DNA from: Acinetobacter sp. ANC 4648
GTDB taxonomy: Bacteria; Pseudomonadota; Gammaproteobacteria; Pseudomonadales; Moraxellaceae
Length of the DNA: 64,000 nt
Direction: 5' to 3'
Assembly (NCBI RefSeq): GCF_002135345.1
Contig: NZ_NEGI01000001.1
Span: 434,001 to 498,000 of the forward strand
Part shown: positions 20,034 to 28,191 of the stretch, in pieces
How positions within the stretch are numbered: position 1 is the first letter of the stretch
How the letters are laid out: every line of letters begins with the position of its first letter
Position numbers and translations under genes: made by a program
Notes under the pieces: generated by a model
What the model was told of the DNA's origin: nothing
Seen by the model: the letters and a program-made list of their open reading frames with translations, nothing else
The model's database searches: none

Positions 20034-20236
20034 GCTGATGGTTCTTTTCACAGTTAAATAAAGAGTTTTCGCACAAACTCATCCTACTATTAATTTGAAT
20101 CACTTTATCCATTACAAAATAGAGAAAATTTATGGCGGGGATATAAAATTACACGGATTTTTCCTCGAGATTGAAATCTAAAAATTTTTGCTAAAATTCA
20201 TGTCTAAACTAAATATATTTTATTTATTATTCTAAA

Positions 20237-20263
20237 GCTTAGGACGTTACTTACGCCCTAAGC
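20237..20263 (-). terminator. Probable terminator of pyrE
   Basis: GCTTAGG/CCTAAGC stem extended by CGT/ACG across one mismatch. The following minus-strand sequence is only moderately T-rich, so confidence is lower than for the other hairpins. Confidence 0.6.
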
Positions 20264-20288
20264 CAATCTACTGTTTTAATCTAACAGC

Positions 20289-20939
20289 TTAAATTCCATA
20301 TTTCAGGCGGTAGTCTTCCATTTTCGCTAAAGCATCTTTCTCACCTTTCGAGGCTAAGAAATCCATTAAATCTTTCATGGTAATTAAAGCATGTACTGGA
20401 ATTTCCAACTCTTGTTGTACTTCCTGAATTGCAGACAATGTTCCTTGACCTCTTTCTTCACGATCTAAAGCAACCAATACACCCGCAATTGATGCACCTG
20501 CATTTTTAAGGATAGTTACCACTTCACGAATCGCAGTTCCTGCGGTAATCACATCATCAATAATCCAAACTTTTTTACCGTGTACAGATGCGCCCACGAG
20601 CACGCCACCTTCACCATGATCTTTAGCTTCTTTACGATTAAAGCCCCAAGGTATACTCATACCATGCACTTGTGATAATGCCACAGCCGTAGCTGCCACA
20701 AATGGGATACCTTTATAGGCTGGCCCAAAAATCACTTCAACGTTATTACACTGTGTTAATTTATCTGCATAACCCTGTGCTAACAGCGATAATGCTTCAC
20801 CATCATTGAGTAACCCAGCATTAAAAAAATAAGGACTCACACGGCCTGATTTTAAAGTAAACTCACCAAATTTAAGCACACCACGTGATAATGCGAGTTC
20901 GATAAAAGCTTGTGGGTCAAATTGAGCTGGCGTTGACAT
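20289..20939 (-). CDS. pyrE: Orotate phosphoribosyltransferase
   Basis: Makes OMP from orotate and PRPP in pyrimidine synthesis. 216 aa. The PRPP-binding signature VWIIDDVITAGTA and the N-terminal GVLKFGEFTLKSGRVSPYFFNAG are typical. The ATG at 20939 has a GGAG ribosome binding site; the longer frame to 21035 overlaps the divergent crc gene and is rejected. The pyrE-crc divergent pair is also found in Pseudomonas. Confidence 0.97.
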   Translation of the reverse strand: MSTPAQFDPQAFIELALSRGVLKFGEFTLKSGRVSPYFFNAGLLNDGEALSLLAQGYADKLTQCNNVEVIFGPAYKGIPFVAATAVALSQVHGMSIPWGFNRKEAKDHGEGGVLVGASVHGKKVWIIDDVITAGTAIREVVTILKNAGASIAGVLVALDREERGQGTLSAIQEVQQELEIPVHALITMKDLMDFLASKGEKDALAKMEDYRLKYGI

Positions 20940-20980
20940 GAGGTGCTCCAAAAATTCATACATTGAGGTTATGACTGCGC

Positions 20981-21799
20981 ATGATACCAAAGAGTAGCTA
21001 TCCAAGTGATCAAAAAATTTTAAGAGTCGTTTCAATTAACGTCAATGGACTACGTTCTTCTGTCACCAAAGGCTTACTGGAGTGGTTAGAAAAGTCCGAG
21101 GCAGATGTGGTATGCATGCAAGAGAGTCGTATCACGCATGCTCAATGGACCGAAAAATTCAAACCAGAAGGTTGGCATACCCACCTTTTCCCTGCTGAAA
21201 AACCAGGCTATGCCGGCACTGCCATTTATAGCCGCCTCCCCTTCGTATCAGTCAAAGATGGCTTAGGTTTTGAATTGGCAGATAGTCAAGGTCGTTTCAT
21301 TTCAGCTGAATTTGATTTGGGCTTAGATCAAACTGTGCATATTTGCTCACTGTATTTACCTTCAGGTTCATCAGGTGATGAAGCCCAAGCACGTAAAGAC
21401 CATTTTTTAGAACAATATCAACAAATATTGAAACAATGGCGCGATGAAAATAAATCGGTCATTGTCTGTGGTGATTACAATATCGTACATAAACGCATCG
21501 ATATTAAAAACTGGTCGGGCAACCAAAAATCTTCTGGCTGCTTACCGCATGAGCGTGCATGGCTCGATCATATTTATGATGATTTAGGTTATGTGGATAC
21601 TTTCCGTGAAGTACGTAAAGAAGCGGAACTTTACTCTTGGTGGTCTAATCGAGGCCAAGCTCGTGCCAAGAATGTCGGTTGGCGAATTGATTACCACGCT
21701 TGTTCACCCGATTGGAAAGACCGCACTATCAATGCTTGGGTCTATAAAGAAGAATGGTTTAGCGACCATGCTCCAGTCATTATTGATTATCAAATTTAA
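20981..21799 (+). CDS. crc: Crc-like catabolite repression protein (ExoIII/EEP fold)
   Basis: A 272-aa endonuclease/exonuclease/phosphatase-fold protein, divergent from pyrE as in Pseudomonas crc. It shares Crc-specific stretches with Pseudomonas Crc, such as SxNVNG, DIKNW, PERAW/PHERAW, GYVDTFREV and YSWW. Unlike P. aeruginosa Crc as I recall it, the ExoIII active-site residues look complete: Asn in SINVNG, Glu in MQESRI, Asp and Asn in GDYNIV, Asp-His in SDHAPVI. It could be a true nuclease, a Crc-type RNA-binding co-repressor with Hfq, or both. The ATG has only a weak, distant GAGG. Confidence 0.85.
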   Translation: MIPKSSYPSDQKILRVVSINVNGLRSSVTKGLLEWLEKSEADVVCMQESRITHAQWTEKFKPEGWHTHLFPAEKPGYAGTAIYSRLPFVSVKDGLGFELADSQGRFISAEFDLGLDQTVHICSLYLPSGSSGDEAQARKDHFLEQYQQILKQWRDENKSVIVCGDYNIVHKRIDIKNWSGNQKSSGCLPHERAWLDHIYDDLGYVDTFREVRKEAELYSWWSNRGQARAKNVGWRIDYHACSPDWKDRTINAWVYKEEWFSDHAPVIIDYQI

Positions 21800-21820
21800 C
21801 TGATACGAATTAATTTGAGT

Positions 21821-21857
21821 GAACAATTGTTCTCTCGATGTAGGTAAATTTCGTACA
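21821..21857 (+). promoter_or_regulatory. Putative upstream activating region of the sRNA candidate
   Basis: Contains the perfect palindrome GAACAATTGTTC (21821-21832). It is followed by TGTAGG-N7-CGTACA (21839-21857), a near match to the GacA-binding element TGTAAG-N6-CTTACA. The element is centred about 67 bp upstream of the inferred sRNA start. Assignment is inference. Confidence 0.35.
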
Positions 21858-21914
21858 ATACTTGTCGTGCTAGCGCATTTTTATTCAACATCAATAAGTG
21901 CATTATTGCTGCAC

Positions 21915-22070
21915 GGCACAGGGACATGGTCAGGATGACCAAAAAAGGATAGGACGCCGTAGGATGGATAGAAAATAAATACGTTAAGTAGTTATTTTCC
22001 AAGGATGAGACAATGGACGTTATATTGAGACCCGCATGATCAGGATGATTAAATGCGGGTTTTCTCTTTT
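21915..22070 (+). ncRNA. Candidate Csr/Rsm-type regulatory small RNA
   Basis: About 155 nt between crc and the ArsC-like gene, ending in a strong intrinsic terminator. It contains nine GGA triplets. One is displayed by the perfect stem-loop GGTCA-GGA-TGACC (21928-21940) and one by ATCA-GGA-TGAT (22039-22049) inside the terminator loop. Unpaired GGATAGGA, AGGATGGA and AAGGATGA motifs lie between, and there is a GAAAATAA/TTATTTTC hairpin (21971-21999). Size, GGA density and GGA in loops match CsrB/RsmY/RsmZ-class CsrA sponges. The 5' end is estimated from weak TTATTC/TATTGC promoter-like elements. Being a crc 3' UTR fragment is an alternative. Confidence 0.6.
22030..22070 (+). terminator. Intrinsic terminator of the sRNA candidate
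   Basis: ACCCGCAT/ATGCGGGT, 8-bp perfect stem, followed by TTTCTCTTTT on the plus strand only. The 15-nt loop contains a GGA mini-hairpin. Confidence 0.9.
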
Positions 22071-22298
22071 ATAAGATTTAATCCCACAATAAATATTTAA
22101 TTTGAAAATTATTTTTCTGTTTGAGCATTTTAAGTAAGTTAACTTCATCTCTACTTGTGAATTTAATTATTACCCTGTTTCTTTGCATTTTAATGACATT
22201 AATCATCGCTGAATATTTTATTTACTAAAAATTGCACTTTATCGATTCCTTTTGTTACTCTGCTGAATCTGTATAAACAAAGCGATTGAGACTGAATC

Positions 22299-22646
22299 AT
22301 GTTAAAAATTTATGGTATTAAAAATTGTAATTCTATGAAAAAAGCATTTGATTTACTCAATGAACTTGAATTGCCATATGAATTTCATGACTATAAAAAA
22401 CAAGGTATTGATGCAGATACTGTAAAAAATTGGCTGAATCAGCTAGGTGCAGAGCTGGTTCTAAATAAAAAAGGCACCACCTGGAAAAAATTAACTGAAC
22501 AAGAGCAACAGCGTGCATTATCCAGTGAAGAGGAACTCATCCACGCACTCACCACATATACCAGTTTAATCAAACGTCCTATGATTGATTTCGGACAAGG
22601 CTTTTTAGTCGGATTTAATGAAGATAATATTCGTGCCTTAAAATAA
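22299..22646 (+). CDS. ArsC/Spx/YffB family protein
   Basis: A 115-aa thioredoxin-fold protein of the ArsC family. It starts MLKIYGIKNCNSMKKA, with a single Cys near residue 10 and no CxxC, as in YffB. The later motif LVLNKKGTTWKKL replaces the arsenate-binding arginine region of true ArsC. Likely a GSH-dependent oxidoreductase-like protein rather than an arsenate reductase; actual substrate unknown. Monocistronic with a terminator after it. Confidence 0.85.
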   Translation: MLKIYGIKNCNSMKKAFDLLNELELPYEFHDYKKQGIDADTVKNWLNQLGAELVLNKKGTTWKKLTEQEQQRALSSEEELIHALTTYTSLIKRPMIDFGQGFLVGFNEDNIRALK

Positions 22647-22687
22647 GCACGCACAACAAACCCACTCAAAAATTATCTCTTAAAAAT

Positions 22688-22720
22688 AAAAAGCCTGAAT
22701 AAATTCAGGCTTTTTATTTT
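22688..22720. terminator. Bidirectional terminator
   Basis: AAAAGCCTGAAT/ATTCAGGCTTTT stem between the convergent ArsC-like and DUF2147 genes. Confidence 0.9.
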
Positions 22721-22734
22721 ATTTCTGAACTGAA

Positions 22735-23166
22735 TTAATTGGCACGAATCCAAGTCTGGTTACGACCTAAAACTGAAACCCCAATATAACCACGCATCGT
22801 TAACTTATTACCCGACAACTCACCTTTTAATTTATAGGTTTTGCCATTTTTAGGGTCTAAAATGGTACCGCCATCATAACTTTTACCCCCAGTATTTTTT
22901 AAACCTTGAACAATGGTCACGCCTTTTAAAGGTTTATTATGATATGGACCTTCACACTTATCACAAGAACCTTCTTCACCAGGTGTTAAAATACTTTGAA
23001 TAGTTGCAGACAAAGTTCCATTTTTTTGTTCTGTAAATTTCACCAATGCTTTCGGTTGGTTTGTTTTGTCATCAATGGTTTTCCACACGGTACCATTCAA
23101 GGGATCAGCAGCATTTGCAAATACAGCTGTTGCAAGTAATCCTAATGCAAGTACAATTTTTTTCAT
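22735..23166 (-). CDS. DUF2147 domain exported protein
   Basis: A 143-aa protein with a clean signal peptide (MKKIVLALGLLATAVFANA). The mature domain has the DUF2147 pattern: NGTVWKTIDDKTNQPKALV, then CDKCEGPYHNKPLKGV, and the terminal QTWIR. Two Cys in CDKC may form a disulfide in the periplasm. Function unknown; homologues are found throughout Acinetobacter. ATG 23166 is used because AGGGA is about 10 nt away; an ATG three codons upstream is too close to that site. Confidence 0.85.
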   Translation of the reverse strand: MKKIVLALGLLATAVFANAADPLNGTVWKTIDDKTNQPKALVKFTEQKNGTLSATIQSILTPGEEGSCDKCEGPYHNKPLKGVTIVQGLKNTGGKSYDGGTILDPKNGKTYKLKGELSGNKLTMRGYIGVSVLGRNQTWIRAN

Positions 23167-23320
23167 TTTTTTCATTTCCCTAGTCAAGTTTGACTTCTAC
23201 AGTATTCAAAAATCAAAACAAATTTGCAATTTTTCAATGTGACTATTTAGTGTAACCTTAGTAACAAATTTTGGTAAACCCATTAAAAACAAGACTAAAT
23301 TCAGACTATATGGAATATGC

Positions 23321-24235
23321 ATGAAGATTAACCCTGCGCTAAAACAATATATAACCGAAACTGTACTTAAAACCAGCTTTAAAATACCAAGTCGCTTTAA
23401 TTTACCTCCAACCAGCTTACGTTTTGCTCTAGAGCAACTGACCAAAGTCTTTCCACAACGTAAAGATGTTCAGATTCGATCTTTAAGAATCGCTGGTATT
23501 CATGCTGAAGAAATTAAGCCGCAAGCGAAAACCACGCAAATGATCTTGCATATTCATGGTGGAGCATTTTTTGTGGGTTCTTTAAAAACCCATCGTGCAT
23601 TTTTATCTGAAATCGCGGCACGTACGCAAATGCAAGTTTTACATATTGATTATCCATTGGCACCAGAAAATTGCTACCCTGAAGCCAGTGATGCGATTTA
23701 TGACATCTATCAACAACTTCTTGATCAAGGTATTCAACCGAAGGATATTATTGTTTCAGGAGATTCATGCGGTGCAAACTTAGCACTCGCTTTGGCACTT
23801 CGCCTTAAAGATGAAGATCGAACTCAATTGCCAAGTGCGCTGATTTTAATGTCACCTTTTTTAGATTTGACCTTAACCAGTGAGTCTTTACGTTACAATG
23901 CCAAACACGATGCTTTACTTTCAATTGAAGCACTGGAAACAGGGATTGATTTTTATGTTCCTAAACATCTCGATAAAGCATTACCACAATTATCTCCAAT
24001 CTTTGGTGACCTTAAAGGATTACCACCGACACTGGTACAAATAGGTTCAAAAGAAATCCTTTTGGATGATGCGACGCGTTTCGAAGAATATGCACGAGCA
24101 GCTGGCGTTGAGGTAACTTACAAACTCTATACAGGGATGTGGCATAATTTTCAAATGTTTAGTCCATGGTTTGATGAGGCCAAACGTTCATTAGCCGATC
24201 TTGCTGAATTTGCACATAAAATTGATCAAGACTAA
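23321..24235 (+). CDS. Alpha/beta hydrolase, HSL-type esterase
   Basis: A 304-aa cytosolic esterase/lipase of the hormone-sensitive-lipase family. Oxyanion-hole motif HIHGGAFFVGS near residue 70, nucleophile elbow GDSCGAN near 148, and catalytic His in MWHNFQMF near 275. An Asp between the last two (LLDDATRFEEY) completes the triad. Substrate is likely a short-chain ester; no close pathway neighbours. An 11-bp hairpin follows the stop codon. Confidence 0.88.
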   Translation: MKINPALKQYITETVLKTSFKIPSRFNLPPTSLRFALEQLTKVFPQRKDVQIRSLRIAGIHAEEIKPQAKTTQMILHIHGGAFFVGSLKTHRAFLSEIAARTQMQVLHIDYPLAPENCYPEASDAIYDIYQQLLDQGIQPKDIIVSGDSCGANLALALALRLKDEDRTQLPSALILMSPFLDLTLTSESLRYNAKHDALLSIEALETGIDFYVPKHLDKALPQLSPIFGDLKGLPPTLVQIGSKEILLDDATRFEEYARAAGVEVTYKLYTGMWHNFQMFSPWFDEAKRSLADLAEFAHKIDQD

Positions 24236-24240
24236 ATCAA

Positions 24241-24268
24241 AGTCGGTCAACTGACCTGTTGATCGACT
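24241..24268 (+). terminator. Hairpin after the esterase gene
   Basis: AGTCGGTCAAC/GTTGATCGACT, an 11-bp stem with one G-U pair, starting 5 bp beyond the stop codon. It lacks a T-run, so termination would be weak or Rho-assisted. Confidence 0.45.
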
Positions 24269-24482
24269 TATTGAGAATTAAAATAATATAAGCGATTTAC
24301 CTCAATTTTCTTTCAATAATTCAAACTAAGTGCAAAATAAATCACATTTTTATTGATAAAATGCTAATAATATCGTTAAATTAATACTAACTAAAGTTTG
24401 GTCAAGATCATAAAAATTGCTATGTTTAGATAAGCCTACAAAAAAACTAAAAATATTTTAAAAATTAGGGTGGTAACTTATT

Positions 24483-25085
24483 ATGAGAAATACAATCTAT
24501 TCAGAAAGACATCGTTGTCTACATAGTTTTTTAAGAAATGTTATTAAAAATAAATTTGTAAATCCGTGGATCAGTAAATATCAAAATATAAATCCCATTG
24601 CAATTGACCCACTCACAGGCATATACAACCAATTTGGCATTAACTCTTATCTCAAAGAACTCCATCCACAGGTGGGTGTCGACTATGCAATTATTTTATT
24701 AAATGTCGATAATTTTAAAAAAATTCAACAAGAGTTTGGATTGCAACATGCAGATACTGCTTTAATAAGTATCACAACTATTCTGTCTAATCATTTACGT
24801 GATACCGATCTTATTGGTCGTTATGGCGAACATGAATTTATTATTATCTTAAGCAATACTAATTTAGAAAAAGCCAAGCATGTAACTCAACGCTTAGCAA
24901 ATTTAATTCAAAGCAAAGCCATTAAAATACAAACCAGATCGGTACTCTTACAGGCCAGCTGTGGTATTTCTATTTCAGCACCAGAAACCTTGAGTAATCA
25001 AGTATTAGAACAAGCAGATCAAGCTTTATTAATTGCTAAATCTCATGGATTTAACCAAATTCGAGATCGAAATGCTGTTCTTTAA
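24483..25085 (+). CDS. GGDEF-domain protein with degenerate signature
   Basis: A 200-aa protein: about 40 basic N-terminal residues, then a single GGDEF domain from DPLTGIYNQFGI (near 41) to the end. The metal-binding Asp in LLNVDNFKKI is present. The signature is RYGEHEF instead of RYGGDEF: the second Gly and the first acidic residue are replaced by Glu and His. The fold looks intact but cyclase activity is unlikely. I see no transmembrane or sensor domain and no RxxD inhibitory site before the motif. It may act as a c-di-GMP- or GTP-binding or protein-interaction module. Confidence 0.82.
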   Translation: MRNTIYSERHRCLHSFLRNVIKNKFVNPWISKYQNINPIAIDPLTGIYNQFGINSYLKELHPQVGVDYAIILLNVDNFKKIQQEFGLQHADTALISITTILSNHLRDTDLIGRYGEHEFIIILSNTNLEKAKHVTQRLANLIQSKAIKIQTRSVLLQASCGISISAPETLSNQVLEQADQALLIAKSHGFNQIRDRNAVL

Positions 25086-25543
25086 ATAACAAACTTAATT
25101 TTGACCTTAAAAATTGTATATTCAGTTACTCAGTGCTTTTGATCAAAGTAAGTTATAAACTTTTAACTCGATCCTCACCTCTATAAAAGCAGCAAAAAAA
25201 TAACAATAATAAATCGAATAAAATGATCAGGATTAAGTACATGAGATGCCATGACGTTGAATATTTTTCAAGTTAATACATCAAATTTTATGTACAACAA
25301 TACTATGATGAATTGGAGTCATGTATAAATATGCCTTTGTTCTAATGTTCGTAAATACTCAAAACAATGAGATATATCATAAAAGTTGGATATTTAATGC
25401 AGTAATCAATATACGCTTGATTTAGCTGTGAATTTTATTATTGTAATACAACACCCCAAATCCAACTGAATACATCACGTAGATCAAACCCAGTCTTATT
25501 CAAAACAATAAGATGCTAACCAAATTTAAGTTTCAGAATCCTC
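25086..25543. other. 458-bp AT-rich intergenic region
   Basis: Lies between the GGDEF gene and the 3' end of the broken GST gene. I see no credible reading frame, no strong hairpin with a T-run and no repeat. It may simply be decayed sequence next to the pseudogene. Confidence 0.4.
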
Positions 25544-26236
25544 TTAAACTAAATGAACATTAATATTCTTACGGTACGGCTCTTCACATTCGACGAAGCA
25601 ATGTTCTCGTTTCGCCTCTTGTACCCATTGCTGTCTAGCCGTATTGCTCAACATCGTTTGAATATAACGCTGACTTTCTTCTTTTAATGGAATGGCGTAG
25701 CCAATAAAGCACATCACAATAGGTGCATAAAATGTATTAGCAATACTGAAATACTCACCACACAGAAATCCATTTCTATCTGGACGACTACGCCAGATCT
25801 CTTCAATTCTCTGCACATCACGTTGCAGCTGTACATTTTCCTGCCAAATTTTTTCTCCGACTTCTGCCAACTCAGCCTCAATGTTCATTGGACACATACT
25901 GCGTAATGTCATAAATCCACTATGCATTTCTGCAGTAATCGAACGTGCTCTCACACGTAACGTGACTTGTTATGGCCACAGTTGTTTTTCAGGATGCAAT
26001 TCTGCAAGGTATTCACAAATGGCTAATGAATCCCAAACGATGAAATCATGATGCCTGAGTACTGGTACTTTTCCTGTTGGATTAATCGAAAAAATCTTTT
26101 GTTTAAATGCACCATCTAGCTGAAAATCATCAAATGGAATTAAACGTTCTTGAAATGCTATATTAAAGTTTTTGAATACTAACCAAGCACGCATCGACCA
26201 AGATGAATAATTTTTATTACCGATAAATAAATCCAT
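25544..26236 (-). pseudogene. Glutathione S-transferase with internal stop codon
   Basis: One continuous reading frame of about 230 codons encodes a GST. The N-terminal thioredoxin fold starts MDLFIGNKNYSSWSMRAWLV (conserved NKNYSSWSLR motif) and contains GKVPVL and the DSLAICEYL glutathione site. The C-terminal helical domain starts ARSITAEMHSGFMTLR. A TAA at 25970-25972 interrupts the frame at about residue 89, right after QLWP, where relatives have a charged residue. One base substitution could explain it. The rest of the frame looks well conserved, so the mutation is probably recent. A recoded stop or sequencing error is possible. Confidence 0.85.
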
Positions 26237-26301
26237 GTTGATCTACTCCATGATTTAAGGCGTAATAAAATATCCTACTAAAATTAGCATCGAATTCGAT
26301 A

Positions 26302-26335
26302 AAAAAAAAGCAACTCTTGCAGTTGCTTTTTTTTA
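26302..26335. terminator. Intrinsic terminator, mainly for the MetA-like barrel gene
   Basis: GCAACT/AGTTGC stem with a 5-nt loop, between a run of nine A and a run of eight T; functional on either strand. Confidence 0.85.
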
Positions 26336-26358
26336 CTATGAAGTCAAAGTATTATTTC

Positions 26359-27126
26359 TTAAAATAAGAATGCAACACCCAATCCAGCATGATAACTACG
26401 ATCATCACCATTCAAATCGATACCAATGCTCGCATCCAATTGTGCACGATCACTTAAAGCATAGATTAAGCCAGAACCTAGACCATATTCATAATCTTGA
26501 CTTTCCGCTTTACGATAAACAAATTCCGAGAATCCTGATAATTTACCTGCAATTTTATAACCAAGCATAGGAACAGCAGTGATAGACCAATGCCCATCTT
26601 GCACCGCATAATTCATAGTAATTCCAGTATTCAGTAAATCATTGTATTGATAGGCCAATGATGAACCGATGCTATAAATATCATCTTCTGCAGAAAAATT
26701 CTCATTTCCCGTCGCAATTAAAGCACGCGCTAAGATCGCCATAGACAATTTATCATCATCTAAATCGATGGCATGTTTAAGTCCAATACTGACATCACCT
26801 AAGCCTGAATCATGGTTTTTTTCGCCTTTGTACTTCGTTTCTGTCCAACCCGCGCCTTGAAAACCCAATTGTAATTCGGTATTAGATGTTAATCCGGTAC
26901 GAAACAACATATCCGTAGTCAAGGTCACCGTTTTCGCTTGAGCACCATCAATTTTTGTTTCCGTATAGTTCGCACTCGGAAGACCTTGCTCCCATGCCAG
27001 ATGCCCTACTGGCGTGATTCCAGTTCCAAATCCAGTTCCAGGACGATCAAAGGAGAAATCGGCTGCCATGCTGGCCATACTTATTGTTGAAGCCAGTACT
27101 AAAGTAATTTTATTTAAGATTGTCAT
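26359..27126 (-). CDS. Outer-membrane barrel, phenol MetA-pathway-like transporter
   Basis: A 255-aa exported protein with a signal peptide (cleavage near SMASMAADF). The mature region is rich in alternating aromatic/polar beta-strand patterns, and the last residue is Phe (GLGVAFLF), as in outer-membrane barrels. The sequence resembles the putative MetA-pathway-of-phenol-degradation family (PF13557), annotated as transporter. No phenol genes are nearby, so the substrate is open. It follows the ankyrin-like gene after 14 bp and is probably cotranscribed. Confidence 0.78.
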   Translation of the reverse strand: MTILNKITLVLASTISMASMAADFSFDRPGTGFGTGITPVGHLAWEQGLPSANYTETKIDGAQAKTVTLTTDMLFRTGLTSNTELQLGFQGAGWTETKYKGEKNHDSGLGDVSIGLKHAIDLDDDKLSMAILARALIATGNENFSAEDDIYSIGSSLAYQYNDLLNTGITMNYAVQDGHWSITAVPMLGYKIAGKLSGFSEFVYRKAESQDYEYGLGSGLIYALSDRAQLDASIGIDLNGDDRSYHAGLGVAFLF

Positions 27127-27140
27127 ATATTTGCTCTGAA

Positions 27141-27683
27141 TTAGGCTAATTCTTTCGACATTTTTGCGCCACGACTACGCAACAACTCTAAAGTTTCTTT
27201 CTCTTCAGGTAAAGCCTGTGACCAATCTATTTGATCAAAATCACAATCAAAAAATAAATCGCTAATAGACGTCAGAATGGTTTGTCCTTCTTCATCTTTA
27301 CTATTCAATTCTACATTAATATCGAGTAAACGATGAACGGCTGGCACACATGCTGCACTCGCAGAATCCCATAAAGGTCCATAACATTCTTCAGCATCCC
27401 ACAAATGAAAATTTGCTTTGGCTTGAATTAAAGCATCTAAAATATCTAAATGAACTTGTAATGTTTGCTGTTTTTGCTCTGTGCTTAATTGTTGCCCAGC
27501 TTCATAGGCTTCACAAATATTTTCCCACCATTTAAATAGACCATCCGACCAAACAGAGACGGCAGGCCCTTTTTCTGGATCAATAAAATTCGGATCAAGA
27601 CCATCAGCTAACAGACGCTGAACTTGGTTCAGGTCTAAATCTTCTAAAGCCTGTAAAAACACTTGTTGTTGAGCATTTAACAT
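27141..27683 (-). CDS. Ankyrin-repeat-like protein
   Basis: A 180-aa, acidic, cytosolic protein. Two stretches fit ankyrin repeats: FLQALEDLDLNQVQRLLADG near the N-terminus and ACVPAVHRLLDINVELNSKD near residue 120, with the ending ELLRSRGAKM. The middle is Glu/Gln-rich helix. Function unknown; probably protein binding. First gene of a two-gene unit with the barrel protein. Confidence 0.7.
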   Translation of the reverse strand: MLNAQQQVFLQALEDLDLNQVQRLLADGLDPNFIDPEKGPAVSVWSDGLFKWWENICEAYEAGQQLSTEQKQQTLQVHLDILDALIQAKANFHLWDAEECYGPLWDSASAACVPAVHRLLDINVELNSKDEEGQTILTSISDLFFDCDFDQIDWSQALPEEKETLELLRSRGAKMSKELA

Positions 27684-27816
27684 GCCGATCTCTCACTTAT
27701 ATTAGTGTGATGATTATGCCGAATATTTAGCAGAATGTTTCGAGAAATTTTAATGGCTTAACATTTTATTTAAATCATGCCCATTTTTGTTATTTTCTGA
27801 CAAAGCTCTTGCTCAC

Positions 27817-27842
27817 AAAAAAGCCCCGAAGGGCTTTTTTTT
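27817..27842. terminator. Intrinsic terminator after hpf-like gene
   Basis: AAAAAAGCCC-CGAA-GGGCTTTTTT; the stem overlaps the last bases of the gene at 27841. Confidence 0.88.
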
Positions 27843-28191
27843 AAATTTCCTCATCTATGATTTCGAGATGAGCAGCACGCGGACTCTCTTTTTTCTCTAA
27901 TACATGTTCTAAGCTACGTTTCACTCGCTCAATCGCACCATGTAACGCCAAATCAATATTCTTTGCTTTATAGGTTCCTACCACAGGTTTTAAGCCTGCA
28001 GCTTTCGCTTCAACCATACAACGGATATCATCATCTCCGCCTTTCGGGCCATTTTCATCACTTAGATGAACAGAAAATTGGGTAATACGTTCACTATGAC
28101 GTTGAAATTCTTGGTTCAGCTCTTCGCGTACATAGGTAATCAAGCGTTCGCTATTTTGAATGTTTTTATCAGTACGGATTTCAATGTTCAT
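27841..28191 (-). CDS. HPF/RaiA family ribosome-associated protein
   Basis: A 116-aa short hibernation-factor-like protein, MNIEIRTDKNI..., with the beta-alpha-beta-beta-beta-alpha pattern of the S30AE fold. The C-terminal helix DLALHGAIERVKRSLEHVLEKK carries conserved basic residues that contact 16S rRNA. Members bind the ribosomal A/P site in stationary phase. It lacks the long C-terminal dimerisation domain of long HPF. Assignment to HPF or RaiA subtype is not possible by eye. Confidence 0.8.
   Translation of the reverse strand: MNIEIRTDKNIQNSERLITYVREELNQEFQRHSERITQFSVHLSDENGPKGGDDDIRCMVEAKAAGLKPVVGTYKAKNIDLALHGAIERVKRSLEHVLEKKESPRAAHLEIIDEEI

Noticed and set aside
20940..21035. Longer N-terminus for pyrE
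   Set aside because: The extension overlaps the divergent crc start, and family homology and a GGAG site support the ATG at 20939.
21796..22002. 68-codon minus-strand frame
   Set aside because: It is antisense to the GGA-rich RNA candidate with its terminator on the plus strand; no ribosome binding site or family resemblance.
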